This document shows positions 56,176-64,000 of a stretch of DNA of 64,000 bases, piece after piece. The first letter of the stretch is position 1. Every line of letters begins with the position of its first letter. A model generated the notes under the pieces. The model saw only the letters and a program-made list of their open reading frames with translations. It was not told the origin of the DNA and ran no database searches. Both the position numbers and the translations under genes were made by a program. This stretch comes from Burkholderiales bacterium. Its GTDB lineage: Bacteria; Pseudomonadota; Gammaproteobacteria; Burkholderiales; Burkholderiaceae_C. The stretch covers positions 52,434 to 116,433 of the forward strand of contig JACRAZ010000059.1 of the NCBI GenBank assembly GCA_016213205.1. Direction: 5' to 3'.

Positions 56176-57132
56176 TTACGTCTCCAGGGCGAGCCACATC
56201 TGCCGGTCGCGCTCGGCGGTCCAGATGCGCGGGTCGGCGTACTGCGTGGCTTCGTCGTAGCAGCGGGTCACGTCGAAGGGCATGCAGTGGTCGAAGATCA
56301 CCCAGTGGCCGTACTTCGGCTTGAGCTTCGCGTAGGTGGCCTTGTAGACGGCGTTGAGGTCCTGGCCCGCGGCCACGCCGGCCTTCACGCTGGCCCACAC
56401 GTCGGCGACGAAGCTGCGCGTGCCGGCCAGGCCGGCGGCCACCTGCTCGGGCGTGGTGAGCGCCGCGCCGCGGCCGGGCACCAGCGCGCGGGGCTGCAGC
56501 GCGGCGATGTTGTCCAGCGTCTGCGGCCAGTCCTGGAAGTAGGCGTCGCCGGCATAGGGCGTGGCATCGAACTCCACCAGGTCGCCCGAGAACAGGATTT
56601 TCTGCTCGGGCAGCCAGGCCACCGTGTCGCCCTTGGTGTGGCCACGGCCCAGCTGGATCAGCTGCACCTCGAGCTGGCCCAGCCAGATGGATAGGCGGCC
56701 GGTGAAGGTGAGGGTGGGCCAGGTCAGCCCCGCCGGCACGCTCTCGACATTGCGGAACAGGCGCGGGAAGCGGCCGATCTCGCTGGCCTTGTCCTGCTCG
56801 CCACGCTCGACGATCAGGTCGTAGGTGTCGCGGCTGGCGATGATGTGCTCGGGCGCATAGGCCGAGGCGCCCAGCACGCGCACCGCGTGGTAGTGGCTGA
56901 GCACCACGTACTTGATCGGCTTGTCGGTCACCTCGCGGATGCGGCGGATCACGTCCTGCGCCATCACCGGCGTGGCCTGGGTGTCGATCACCATCACCGC
57001 GTCATCGCCGATGATGATGCCGGTGTTCGGGTCGCCCTCGGCGGTGTAGGCGTAGGCGTTGTCGGATAGCCTGGTGAAGCTGACCTGCTTTTCTTCGAGG
57101 TCGGCCTGGCTGGCGAAGGTCTTGGTGCTCAT
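56176..57132 (-). CDS. MBL-fold metallo-hydrolase with a modified metal motif
   Basis: A 318-residue metallo-beta-lactamase-fold protein. The fold is clear (TGIIIGDDAVMVIDTQATP; GRGHTKGDTVAWLPEQKILFSGDLVE; VPGRG), but the first metal motif, normally HxHxDH, is HYHAVRVLG, keeping two His and lacking the Asp-His pair. The later His (GRGHTKGD) and Asp (GDLVE) remain, so the metal site may bind one ion or differ in chemistry. The gene lies antiparallel at the end of the VOC-monooxygenase-DUF2783 run, so a role in the same pathway is inferred. Confidence 0.87.
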   Translation of the reverse strand: MSTKTFASQADLEEKQVSFTRLSDNAYAYTAEGDPNTGIIIGDDAVMVIDTQATPVMAQDVIRRIREVTDKPIKYVVLSHYHAVRVLGASAYAPEHIIASRDTYDLIVERGEQDKASEIGRFPRLFRNVESVPAGLTWPTLTFTGRLSIWLGQLEVQLIQLGRGHTKGDTVAWLPEQKILFSGDLVEFDATPYAGDAYFQDWPQTLDNIAALQPRALVPGRGAALTTPEQVAAGLAGTRSFVADVWASVKAGVAAGQDLNAVYKATYAKLKPKYGHWVIFDHCMPFDVTRCYDEATQYADPRIWTAERDRQMWLALET

Positions 57133-57306
57133 GGGCGGGCTCCGGGCAGGGCCGCGGCAGGGGGCGTCGTGGCTGCAAGATTGTAGGGACGCGGCCCTTC
57201 GGCGCGGGCCCCGCTGCTAGCATCGAACGCACAACCCCACTGCGTGTTTGCAGGCCAGGCGGTGCCGGCACGCACCCGGCCTGCCACCCCTGCGCCCGCC
57301 TGCCCG

Positions 57307-58542
57307 ATGAGCCCCGACCTGCCCGCCGACGAACTGCCGCTGCACGGCCTGCGCGTGGTGGAGTTCACCCACATGGTGATGGGCCCCACCTGCGGCATGG
57401 TGCTCGCGGACCTGGGGGCCGATGTCGTGAAGGTCGAGCCGCTGGCGGGCGACAACACGCGCCGCCTGCTCGGCTCGGGTGCGGGCTTCTTCCCGATGTT
57501 CAACCGCAACAAGCGCAGCCTGGCGGTGGACATGGGCCAGGCCCGCGGCCGCGAGCTCGTGCTCAAGCTGGTGGCCACGGCCGATGTGTTCAGCGAGAAC
57601 TTCAAGCCCGGCACGATGGACACGCTGGGCCTCGGGCCCGGCACGCTGGAGCGGCTGAACCCGCGGCTGATCCAGGTGTCGCACAAGGGCTTCCTGCCGG
57701 GCCCCTACGAGCAGCGCACCGCACTCGACGAGGTGGTGCAGATGATGGGCGGCGTGGCCTACATGACCGGCCCCGAGGGCCGGCCGCTGCGCGCGGGCAC
57801 CAGCGTGAACGACATCATGGGCGGCATGTTCGGCGCCATCGGCGTGCTGGCGGCGCTGCAGCAGCGGGCCCGCACCGGCCGCGGCCGGCGCGTGCAGAGC
57901 GCGCTGTTCGAGAACAACGTGCTGCTGGTGGCGCAGCACATGATGCAGTTCGCCGTCACCGGCCAGCCCGCGGCGCCGATGCCCGGCCGCATCAGCGCCT
58001 GGGGGGTGTACGACGTGTTCACGGTGGCCGGCGGCGAGCAGATCTTCCTGGCCGCGGTGAGCGACACGCAGTGGGCCCTGCTGTGCGATGCCTTCGGCTT
58101 CGCCGACCTGAAGGCCGATGCGCGCCTGGCCAGCAACAACGACCGGGTTCGCGCGCGCGAGTGGATGCTGCCGCTGCTGCGCGAGCGCTTTGCCGCCTAC
58201 GACGCGGCCGAACTCGCGGCACGCTTCGAGCGCACTGGCCTGCCCTATGCGCCGATCACCCGGCCCGAGGCGCTGTTCGACGACCCGCACCTGGCGGCCA
58301 CCGGCGGCCTGGCGCCGGTGCGGCTGCCGGCCGACACCCATGCCGGCGGCCGGGCGCTCGACACCCGCCTGGCCCTGCTGCCCCTGGCGCTGGACGGCCA
58401 GCGCCTGCCGCTGCGCAGGCCGCCGCCGGCGCTGGGCCAGCACACCGAGGCGCTGCTGCGCGAGCTGGGCTACGACACGGCGCAGATCAGCGTGCTGCAG
58501 GCCGAGGGCGTGGTGCGCATGGCCGCGCCGGATGAGGGTTAG
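57307..58542 (+). CDS. CaiB/BaiF family CoA transferase (class III)
   Basis: A 411-residue protein: GLRVVEFTHMVMGPTCGMVL near residues 15-34, LADLGADVVKVEP, NRNKRSLAVDM and a C-terminal small domain, all typical of family III CoA transferases. They move CoA between acyl groups such as formyl, carnitine or aromatic acids. ATG 57307 begins the conserved core; the open frame starts at 57244 in less likely sequence. The substrate is not evident, but the aromatic-type neighbourhood suggests activation of an aromatic or dicarboxylic acid. It overlaps the convergent GDT1-like gene by 4 bp. Confidence 0.9.
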   Translation: MSPDLPADELPLHGLRVVEFTHMVMGPTCGMVLADLGADVVKVEPLAGDNTRRLLGSGAGFFPMFNRNKRSLAVDMGQARGRELVLKLVATADVFSENFKPGTMDTLGLGPGTLERLNPRLIQVSHKGFLPGPYEQRTALDEVVQMMGGVAYMTGPEGRPLRAGTSVNDIMGGMFGAIGVLAALQQRARTGRGRRVQSALFENNVLLVAQHMMQFAVTGQPAAPMPGRISAWGVYDVFTVAGGEQIFLAAVSDTQWALLCDAFGFADLKADARLASNNDRVRAREWMLPLLRERFAAYDAAELAARFERTGLPYAPITRPEALFDDPHLAATGGLAPVRLPADTHAGGRALDTRLALLPLALDGQRLPLRRPPPALGQHTEALLRELGYDTAQISVLQAEGVVRMAAPDEG

Positions 58543-59108
58543 CCCAGCTTCACCACGTCCAGCAGCGTCAGCGCCCCCAGCACCACGAAGATGCCCGCGC
58601 TGACCAGGTGCACCCAGGCCATCGAGATCTTCTTCGAGAGCCGGTCGCCCAGGTACACGGCGGGCACGTTGGCGATCATCATGCCCAGCGTGGTGCCGGT
58701 GACCACCGCCACCAGCGCATCGAAACGCGCGGCCAGCGCCACGGTGGCGATCTGGGTCTTGTCGCCCATCTCGGCCAGGAAGAAGGCCAGCACCGTGGTG
58801 CCGAACACGCCGAAGCGGGCCTTGCCGCCTTCCACTTCCTCGGCCTTGTCGGGCACCAGCATCCACACCGCCATCGCGATGAAGCCCAGGCCGATCACCC
58901 AGCGCAGCAGCGTGGGGCCCAGCGCGCGCGCCACGCCCTCGCCCACCAGGCCGGCCAGCGCATGGTTGGCCAGCGTGGCCACCAGGATGCCCCAGACGAT
59001 GGGCAGCGGCCGGCGGTAGCGCGCGGCCAGCATCATGGCCAGCAGCTGCGTCTTGTCGCCCATTTCGCCGAGGGCGACGACGCCGGTGGATATCAGGAAG
59101 GCTTCCAA
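58539..59108 (-). CDS. TMEM165/GDT1 family divalent cation transporter
   Basis: A 189-residue, six-helix membrane protein with two signature motifs: EMGDKTQLLAM near residue 15 and EMGDKTQIATV near residue 113, forming the two-fold ion site. Bacterial members (UPF0016, MneA-type) export manganese or similar ions. A short charged loop (about residues 85-100) separates the halves. There is no riboswitch-like sequence of the manganese yybP-ykoY type that I could recognise upstream, where such genes often carry one. Confidence 0.94.
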   Translation of the reverse strand: MEAFLISTGVVALGEMGDKTQLLAMMLAARYRRPLPIVWGILVATLANHALAGLVGEGVARALGPTLLRWVIGLGFIAMAVWMLVPDKAEEVEGGKARFGVFGTTVLAFFLAEMGDKTQIATVALAARFDALVAVVTGTTLGMMIANVPAVYLGDRLSKKISMAWVHLVSAGIFVVLGALTLLDVVKLG

Positions 59109-59210
59109 GATCGATGGGCTCCAGGGGATCGGGCACGACAGCGGCCGGCGCCGATTGTCCCCGCCCGCTGGCCGGCGCGGCCGGCCGACGGCGGGCCGCC
59201 CGGGCCCCGT

Positions 59211-60674
59211 TCAGGCCCCGGGGCCGCAGTCGAGGCAGCGCGCCACCGGTGCCGGCCCCATGCGCAAGGCGCGCTGCAGCTCGCGCAGCGCGGTGCGCAG
59301 GCCTTCCTCGATCACCGGGTGGTAGAACGGGCTGTCGAGCATCTGCTGCACCGTGTCGCCACGCTGCACCGACCAGGCCAGCAGGTGGCCCAGGTGCTCG
59401 GCCGCCGGCCCCAGCATCTCGGCACCGAGCAGGCGGCCGCTGCCGCGTTCGGCATACACGTGCAGGCGGCCCTGGTTCTTCAGCATCACGCGGCTGCGGC
59501 CCTGGTCGTCGAAGGCCACCGCGCCGGTCTCGAAGGGCGTTCCGGAGGCCAGCAGCTCGGCATGGCCGAGGCCGGCGAGCATGATCTGCGGGTCGCAGAA
59601 CACCACCGACAGCGCGGCGCGCCGGGGGTGCACCCGCAGGTCGGGAAAGCGGCCCGCGTTGTCGCCGGCGATGCGGCCGTCGTCGGCGGCTTCGTGCAGC
59701 AGCGGGCGTTCGTCGGCCGCGTCGCCGGCCAGGAACACCGTGCTGTTGCCCACCTGCCCGGTGCGGCGGTCGAACACCGGCACGCCCTGCGGGTTCAGTG
59801 GCAGGCGGGTGTTCGCCAGGCCCAGCCGGTCGACATTGGGCCGCCGGCCGGTGGCGGCGAGCAGGAACTCGAAGGACTCGGTGCGTTCGCCGGCCGGGCT
59901 GCGGGTGTGCAGGCGCACGCCGTCGCCGGCCCGCTCGGGCTCGATCTGGCTGGCGTTCAATGTGAGCGGCAGTTCGCGGCCGAACACCTGGAGGGCTTCG
60001 GCCGCCAGCACCGGGTCGGTCAGCGGGCCCAGGCGCGCGCCGCGGCCGACCAGCCGCACCCGCACGCCCAGCCGGTGCAGCGCCTGCGCGAGCTCCAGGC
60101 CCACCGTGCCCGCGCCCACCACCGCCACCGAGGCCGGCAGGGTGGTCCAGGCGAACACGTCGTCGTTGACCAGCAGCCGATCGCCCAGGCGGGCGCGCCA
60201 GTCCGGCGGCACGGCCGGCCGGGAACCGGTGGCGATGACGATGCGCCCGGCCTCCACGCGGGTGTGGGCGTCACCGTCGGGCGCATCGGGCGGGCTGAGC
60301 GCCAGCGTCTGCTCGTCGACGAAGCGGGCGTGGCCACGCAGCCGGTGCGCCTCGGGCCAGTGGTCCACCGCGTCGGTGACGAAGCCGACGAAGCGGTCGC
60401 GTTCGCTGCGCACACGCTGCATCACCGCGTGGCCGTCGATGCGCACCGGTCCGGGCAGCACGCCGAAGGCGGGCGCCGCTGCCACCGCGTGCGCCGCCTC
60501 GGCGGCGGCGATCAGCAGCTTGCTGGGCATGCAGCCCACCCGGGCGCAGGTGGTGCCCCAGGGGCCGGATTCGATCACCAGCACGCGCGGCGTGCGCGCC
60601 AGCGCGCTGCGGTAGGCGGTCATGCCGGCGGTGCCGGCGCCGATGATGGCCACATCGGTCTGGATCGTTCGCAT
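59211..60674 (-). CDS. FAD-dependent pyridine nucleotide-disulfide oxidoreductase
   Basis: A 487-residue flavoprotein. FAD fold AIIGAGTAGMTAYRSAL; redox-active disulfide in GTTCARVGCMPSKLL (CxxxxC); NAD(P) fold VAVVGAGTVGLELAQAL; AGDAADERPLLHEAADDG; and a C-terminal dimer domain ending in a HPVIEEGLRTALRELQ-like segment. This is the dihydrolipoamide dehydrogenase/mercuric reductase branch; there is no extra N-terminal metal-binding domain. ATG 60674 with an AGGGAG site is chosen. It is divergent from the MFS gene. Its partner complex cannot be told; it is isolated from any E1/E2 genes. Confidence 0.9.
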   Translation of the reverse strand: MRTIQTDVAIIGAGTAGMTAYRSALARTPRVLVIESGPWGTTCARVGCMPSKLLIAAAEAAHAVAAAPAFGVLPGPVRIDGHAVMQRVRSERDRFVGFVTDAVDHWPEAHRLRGHARFVDEQTLALSPPDAPDGDAHTRVEAGRIVIATGSRPAVPPDWRARLGDRLLVNDDVFAWTTLPASVAVVGAGTVGLELAQALHRLGVRVRLVGRGARLGPLTDPVLAAEALQVFGRELPLTLNASQIEPERAGDGVRLHTRSPAGERTESFEFLLAATGRRPNVDRLGLANTRLPLNPQGVPVFDRRTGQVGNSTVFLAGDAADERPLLHEAADDGRIAGDNAGRFPDLRVHPRRAALSVVFCDPQIMLAGLGHAELLASGTPFETGAVAFDDQGRSRVMLKNQGRLHVYAERGSGRLLGAEMLGPAAEHLGHLLAWSVQRGDTVQQMLDSPFYHPVIEEGLRTALRELQRALRMGPAPVARCLDCGPGA

Positions 60675-60796
60675 CGTGGCTCCCTGGGGTGGCATGGGCG
60701 GGCTGGGCACGGCCGGCCCCACGCGGGCCGGCGGCGGCAGGGCCAGCTTACGCCGGAGCCCGGGCCGGCGCCCGCTCCGGTGCGGGCACCGGCCCC

Positions 60797-60802
60797 TACA
60801 CT
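60797..60802 (+). promoter_or_regulatory. Putative -10 of the MFS-NUDIX-amidase operon
   Basis: TACACT 9 nt before the MFS ATG with no clear ribosome site. The transcript would begin at or within 3 nt of the start codon. Confidence 0.35.
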
Positions 60803-60811
60803 GCAGCCTCG

Positions 60812-62005
60812 ATGAGCACCGCCGCCGCGCCGCCCGAAGCCGAACCCGCGTATGCCTGGGTGGTGGTGTGGGCCTGCTTCGCCAGCCTGGCGGTGATCTT
60901 CGGCGTCGCGTACTCGTTCGCGGCCTTCTTCGAATCCTTTGCCGCGGAGTTCCTGGCCCGGCGGGCCGATGTGTCGCTGGTGTTCGGCCTGTCGGGCCTG
61001 ATCTACTTCGTGCTGGGCGTGGGCGGCGGCCTGCTGGCCGACCGGTTCGGCCCGCGCGTGGTGTGCACCGCGGGCATGGGCTGCATCGTGGCCGGCCTGC
61101 TGGGCTGCAGCCTGGCGCCGTCCATCGGCGCGGTGTACGCGGCCTATGGCGTGGGCATCGGCATCGGCATCGCGCTGGTCTACACGCCCTCCATCGCCTG
61201 CGTGCAGCCCTGGTTCACGCGCCGCCGCGGGCTGGCCGCGGGCATCGCCAGCGCGGGCATCGGCGCCGGCACGGTGGTGGTGCCGCTGGTGGCCACCGCG
61301 CTGATCGGCCGGCTTGATTGGCGCAGCACGCTGCAGGTGCTGGCGCTGGGCGTGCTGCTGCTGGGCTGTGGCGCCACGCTGCTGCTGCGGCGCGCGCCGT
61401 CGGCCACCGCCAAGGGCTTCGCGGCCGTGGCCGGCGTGCCGCTGGGGCAGGCGCTGCGCAGTGCCGAGTTCCGCTGGTTGTACGTGGCGGCGCTGTTTGC
61501 CAGCCCCAGCATGTTCATCCCCTTCGCCCATGTCTCGGCCGCCGCGCGCGACCTGGGCGTGGCGCCGGCCCGCGCGGTGGGCCTGGTGGGCCTGATCGGC
61601 ATCGGCAGCCTGGCCGGCCGCTTTGCGATCGGCTGGCTCGCCGACCGGCTGGGCCGCGCACGCACGCTGGCGCTGGCCCAGGCGTCGATGGGCCTGTCCT
61701 ACCTGGTGTGGGCGGCGGCCGACGGGTATGGGGCGATGGCCGTCTTCGCGCTCTGGATGGGCCTGAGCTACGGCGGCGCGGTGGCGCTGATGCCCGCGCT
61801 GTGCATGGACCTGTTCGGTGCGCGCGCGGTGTCCAGCGTCCTGGGCACGCTGTACAGCGGCGCGGCCCTGGGCAACCTGGCCGGGCCGGTGGTGGCCGGC
61901 TGGGTGTTCGACCGCGTGGGCGGCTACGGGCCGGTGATCTGGAGCTGCCTGCTGCTCTCGGCCGTGGCCACCGCGGCCACCTTGCGCGTGCTGCCACGGC
62001 GATGA
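60812..62005 (+). CDS. MFS transporter
   Basis: A 397-residue membrane protein with twelve predicted helices. The loop 2-3 motif GGLLADRFGPRVV is intact, and the second-half counterpart GWLADRLGRARTL is also present. The fold and TRRRGLAAGIASAGIGAG resemble the monocarboxylate/oxalate-formate (MCT) branch, so an organic anion is a likely substrate, not proved. ATG 60812 starts before the first helix. It overlaps the NUDIX gene by 4 bp (ATGA). Confidence 0.92.
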   Translation: MSTAAAPPEAEPAYAWVVVWACFASLAVIFGVAYSFAAFFESFAAEFLARRADVSLVFGLSGLIYFVLGVGGGLLADRFGPRVVCTAGMGCIVAGLLGCSLAPSIGAVYAAYGVGIGIGIALVYTPSIACVQPWFTRRRGLAAGIASAGIGAGTVVVPLVATALIGRLDWRSTLQVLALGVLLLGCGATLLLRRAPSATAKGFAAVAGVPLGQALRSAEFRWLYVAALFASPSMFIPFAHVSAAARDLGVAPARAVGLVGLIGIGSLAGRFAIGWLADRLGRARTLALAQASMGLSYLVWAAADGYGAMAVFALWMGLSYGGAVALMPALCMDLFGARAVSSVLGTLYSGAALGNLAGPVVAGWVFDRVGGYGPVIWSCLLLSAVATAATLRVLPRR

Positions 62006-62460
62006 AGAAGCTCAGCTGCGGCATCCTGGTGATGAACGCGCAACACGAACTGCTGCTGTGCCACGCCACCGGCACCTGGCACTGGGACATTCCCAAGGGC
62101 GGCATGGACGACGGCGAAACCCCGCGCGACACCGCGCTGCGCGAAACCGCCGAGGAAACCGGCCTGCGCTTCGAGGCCGGCGCGCTGCAGGAGCTGGGCC
62201 GCCTGCGCTACCGGCCCGACAAGGCGCTGCACCTGTTCGCCGTGCTGAGCGAGCGATTCGACGCCGCGGGGTGCCACTGCCACAGCCACTTCGTCGATGG
62301 CTGGGGCCGCCGCCGGCCCGAGATGGACGGCTTCGAATGGACGCCCTTCACCCGCGTGCACCGCCGCGTCGGCCGCCACATGGCCACGCTGCTGACGCAG
62401 ACCCTCTCGCTGCCCACGGTGCTGGCGCAGCTGCAGGCCCCCCGAGGAGACGCGGCATGA
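62002..62460 (+). CDS. NUDIX hydrolase
   Basis: A 152-residue protein with a complete Nudix box: GGMDDGETPRDTALRETAEE followed by TGL (residues about 34-56). Members cleave nucleoside diphosphate-linked compounds with Mg2+. The size and sequence suggest a broad housecleaning enzyme, and DGFEWTPF near the end is typical of the RppH/diadenosine type but not decisive. The start ATG overlaps the MFS stop. The next gene starts at its stop (ATGA). Substrate unknown. Confidence 0.93.
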   Translation: MKKLSCGILVMNAQHELLLCHATGTWHWDIPKGGMDDGETPRDTALRETAEETGLRFEAGALQELGRLRYRPDKALHLFAVLSERFDAAGCHCHSHFVDGWGRRRPEMDGFEWTPFTRVHRRVGRHMATLLTQTLSLPTVLAQLQAPRGDAA

Positions 62461-63866
62461 ACGCCACCGACCTGTGCACCCTGAGCGCCACCGAACTGCT
62501 GCGCTGCTACCGCAGCGGCCAGGCCTCGCCGGTGGAGGCCACGCAGGCCGTGCTGGCGCGCATCGAGCGCCTGAACCCGCAGCTCAATGCTTTCTGCTGG
62601 GTGGACGCCGAATCGGCGCTGGCCGCCGCGCGCGCCAGCGAGGCGCGCTGGCAGGCCGGCGCGCCCTGCGGCGACCTCGACGGCGTGCCGGTCTCGATCA
62701 AGGACCTGATCCTCACCCGCGGCTGGCCCACGCGGCGCGGCTCGCGCACCATCGGCACCGAGGGCCCCTGGGACGTGGACGCCCCCGCCACCGCCCGGCT
62801 GCGCGAGGCCGGCGCGGTGCTGCTGGGCAAGACCACCACGCCCGAGTTCGGCTGCAAGGGCGAAACCAACTCACCGCTGACCGGCCTCACGCGCAACCCC
62901 TGGAACCTGGCCTGCACGCCCGGCGGCTCCTCCGGCGGCACGGCGGCCGCGGTGGCGGCGGGGCTGGGGCCGCTGTCGGTGGGCACCGATGGCGCGGGCT
63001 CGGTGCGCATCCCGGCCGCGTTCTGCGGCAACGTGGGCCTGAAGCCCAGCTTCGGGCGGGTGCCGGCCTACCCGTTGTCGCCCTTTGGCAGCGTGGCGCA
63101 CCTGGGCCCGCATGCGATGAGCGTGGCCGACGCGGCGCTGATGCTCGGCGTGATCAGCCGCCCCGATCCACGCGACTGGACCGCGCTGCCCCACGATCCG
63201 CGTGATTGGCGCATCGGCCTGGACGACGGCGTGCGTGGCCTGCGGATCGCCTACTCGCCGACGCTGGGTTACGCGAAGAACGTGCACCCCGAGGTGGCCG
63301 CCGCGGTGGACCACGCGGTGGGCGAGCTGCAGGCGCTGGGCGCCCACGTGGAGGCCGTGGACCCGGGTTTCGAAGACCCGCTGGAGATCAGCACCGGCCT
63401 GTGGTTCCTGGGCGCGCTCACCGTGTGGAGCGGGCTCACGCCCGAGCAGCAGGCGCTGGCGGACCCGGATTTCCGGGCCGAGGCGGAGCTGGGCATGCGC
63501 CTGTCGGCGCTGCAGGTGCAGCAGTTGCTGTTGCGCCGCGGCGCGCTGGGCAGCCAGCTGCGGCAGTTCATGCAGCACTGGGACCTGATCGCCACGCCCG
63601 CGGTGGCGGTGCCGGCGTTCGAGGCGCGCCCGGCCGGCCACACGCCGATGAGCCCGCAGGCCATGCTGGGCTGGACGCCGTTCTCCTACCCCTTCAACCT
63701 CTCGCAGCAGCCGGCCATCACTGTGCCCTGCGGCCTCACGCGGGCCGGCCTGCCCATCGGCCTGCAGCTGGTGGGGCCGATGTTCGGCGATGCGGTCGTG
63801 CTGCGCGCGGCCCGCGCGTACGAAACCGCCCACCCGGTGCCCAGGCCGGTGCTGGCCGGGGCCTGA
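62457..63866 (+). CDS. Amidase signature family protein
   Basis: A 469-residue amidase. The Ser-cisSer-Lys site is visible: Lys in VSIKDLI (near 80), the cis-Ser in CTPGGSSGGTAAAV (near 157) and the nucleophile Ser in GTDGAGSVRIPA (near 181). It hydrolyses amides, often indoleacetamide, nitrile-derived or aryl amides; the substrate is unknown. ATG 62457 overlaps the NUDIX stop. The TGA stop falls within a short dispersed repeat at 63864, whose SAPGRSQARIPERFARRVVQ frame follows directly after the amidase. Confidence 0.92.
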   Translation: MNATDLCTLSATELLRCYRSGQASPVEATQAVLARIERLNPQLNAFCWVDAESALAAARASEARWQAGAPCGDLDGVPVSIKDLILTRGWPTRRGSRTIGTEGPWDVDAPATARLREAGAVLLGKTTTPEFGCKGETNSPLTGLTRNPWNLACTPGGSSGGTAAAVAAGLGPLSVGTDGAGSVRIPAAFCGNVGLKPSFGRVPAYPLSPFGSVAHLGPHAMSVADAALMLGVISRPDPRDWTALPHDPRDWRIGLDDGVRGLRIAYSPTLGYAKNVHPEVAAAVDHAVGELQALGAHVEAVDPGFEDPLEISTGLWFLGALTVWSGLTPEQQALADPDFRAEAELGMRLSALQVQQLLLRRGALGSQLRQFMQHWDLIATPAVAVPAFEARPAGHTPMSPQAMLGWTPFSYPFNLSQQPAITVPCGLTRAGLPIGLQLVGPMFGDAVVLRAARAYETAHPVPRPVLAGA

Positions 63867-63928
63867 GCGCGCCGGGCCGCTCCCAAGCGCGAATCCCGGA
63901 GCGCTTTGCGCGGAGGGTAGTCCAGTGA
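63864..63928 (+). repeat. Diverged copy of the 62-bp element after the amidase
   Basis: This copy matches the units at 52408-52531 with changes around its hairpin (GAGCGC-TTT-GCGCGG in place of AAGCGC-GCA-GCGCGG). The same reading frame is kept through 20 codons (SAPGRSQARIPERFARRVVQ), ending in TGA. It begins at the amidase stop. Confidence 0.85.
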
Positions 63929-64000
63929 GACATCCTGGGTCAACCTCCCCCCGCCGAAGCAAGCGCGAGCGCGTTGCCGTGCAGGCTCGGGTCGTAAGGC
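63929..64000. other. End of window, no gene identified
   Basis: The last 72 bp contain no convincing coding start. A purine- and pyrimidine-rich patch (CCTCCCCCCGCC) is present. The next gene begins outside the window. Confidence 0.5.

Noticed and set aside
59109..59210. Possible manganese riboswitch (yybP-ykoY) before the GDT1-like gene
   Set aside because: I could not find the conserved core; only GC-rich palindromes are present.

Overview
The window is a high-GC, tightly packed chromosomal segment of a betaproteobacterium, most likely of the order Burkholderiales near the Rubrivivax/Leptothrix/Ideonella group. This rests on gene content recognised by eye (the order rsmB-DUF4390-ntrY-ntrX, glnE-yhdP-nitrilase, tkt next to gapA), on two proteins with PEP-CTERM tails, on paired DUF1501/DUF1800 exported proteins, and on the codon use. 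No insertion sequence, integrase, prophage or CRISPR array was seen. The nearest thing to mobile DNA is a family of short GC-rich palindromic repeats.

Layout. 1-5.8 kb: start of glnE, the giant AsmA-like protein YhdP and a Nit2-like amidase. 5.8-9.4 kb: exported DUF1501 and DUF1800 proteins. 9.6-22.1 kb: a UbiH-like hydroxylase faces an operon of an SPFH-SHOCT protein, a zinc-ribbon DUF4178 protein and a DUF350 membrane protein; after an antiparallel S9 peptidase come a membrane-fused spermidine-synthase-like enzyme and a Tat-exported flavin oxidoreductase, then a K-channel-beta-like reductase, murU, a hemerythrin and speD. The SPFH/DUF4178/DUF350/aminopropyltransferase/flavoenzyme set plus speD looks like one polyamine-linked membrane module and is the best candidate for an under-described system here. 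22.2-26.4 kb: tkt, a triple-repeat TonB-C-like protein and gapA, closed by a strong terminator. 26.4-29.0 kb: a lipoprotein and a secreted subtilase with a GlyGly-CTERM-like tail.

29-35 kb: SPOR protein, birA and a SET-domain lysine methyltransferase run leftward; topB and a DUF167 protein run rightward. The divergent SET/topB gap holds a 37-bp strictly alternating purine-pyrimidine tract, and TopB carries a histone-H1-like Lys/Ala tail. A soluble PilJ-N/MCP fragment protein follows. 35-45 kb: AEC transporter, BamE-like lipoprotein, proA-queC-lemA with overlapping ends, folE followed by a BLUF blue-light receptor, then rsmB-DUF4390-ntrY-ntrX and tRNA-Phe. 46-53 kb: surface and envelope genes (PEP-CTERM proteins, a beta-propeller-like lipoprotein, CAP, SEL1, a GH19-like hydrolase with a secreted DUF4087 partner). 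53-64 kb: a MarR-controlled aromatic-type catabolic cluster (VOC, FAD monooxygenase, DUF2783, MBL hydrolase), CoA transferase, GDT1-type transporter, a disulfide-type flavoenzyme, and an MFS-NUDIX-amidase operon.

Regulation visible in the DNA: a consensus -10 before tRNA-Phe, several genes whose -10-like hexamer lies only 6-9 nt before the start codon with no Shine-Dalgarno (rsmB, murU, the aminopropyltransferase, speD, the MFS gene), suggesting leaderless messages, and a pair of GTAAC-N4-GTKAC sites between marR and the VOC gene. All functional calls are from motif reading without database searches.
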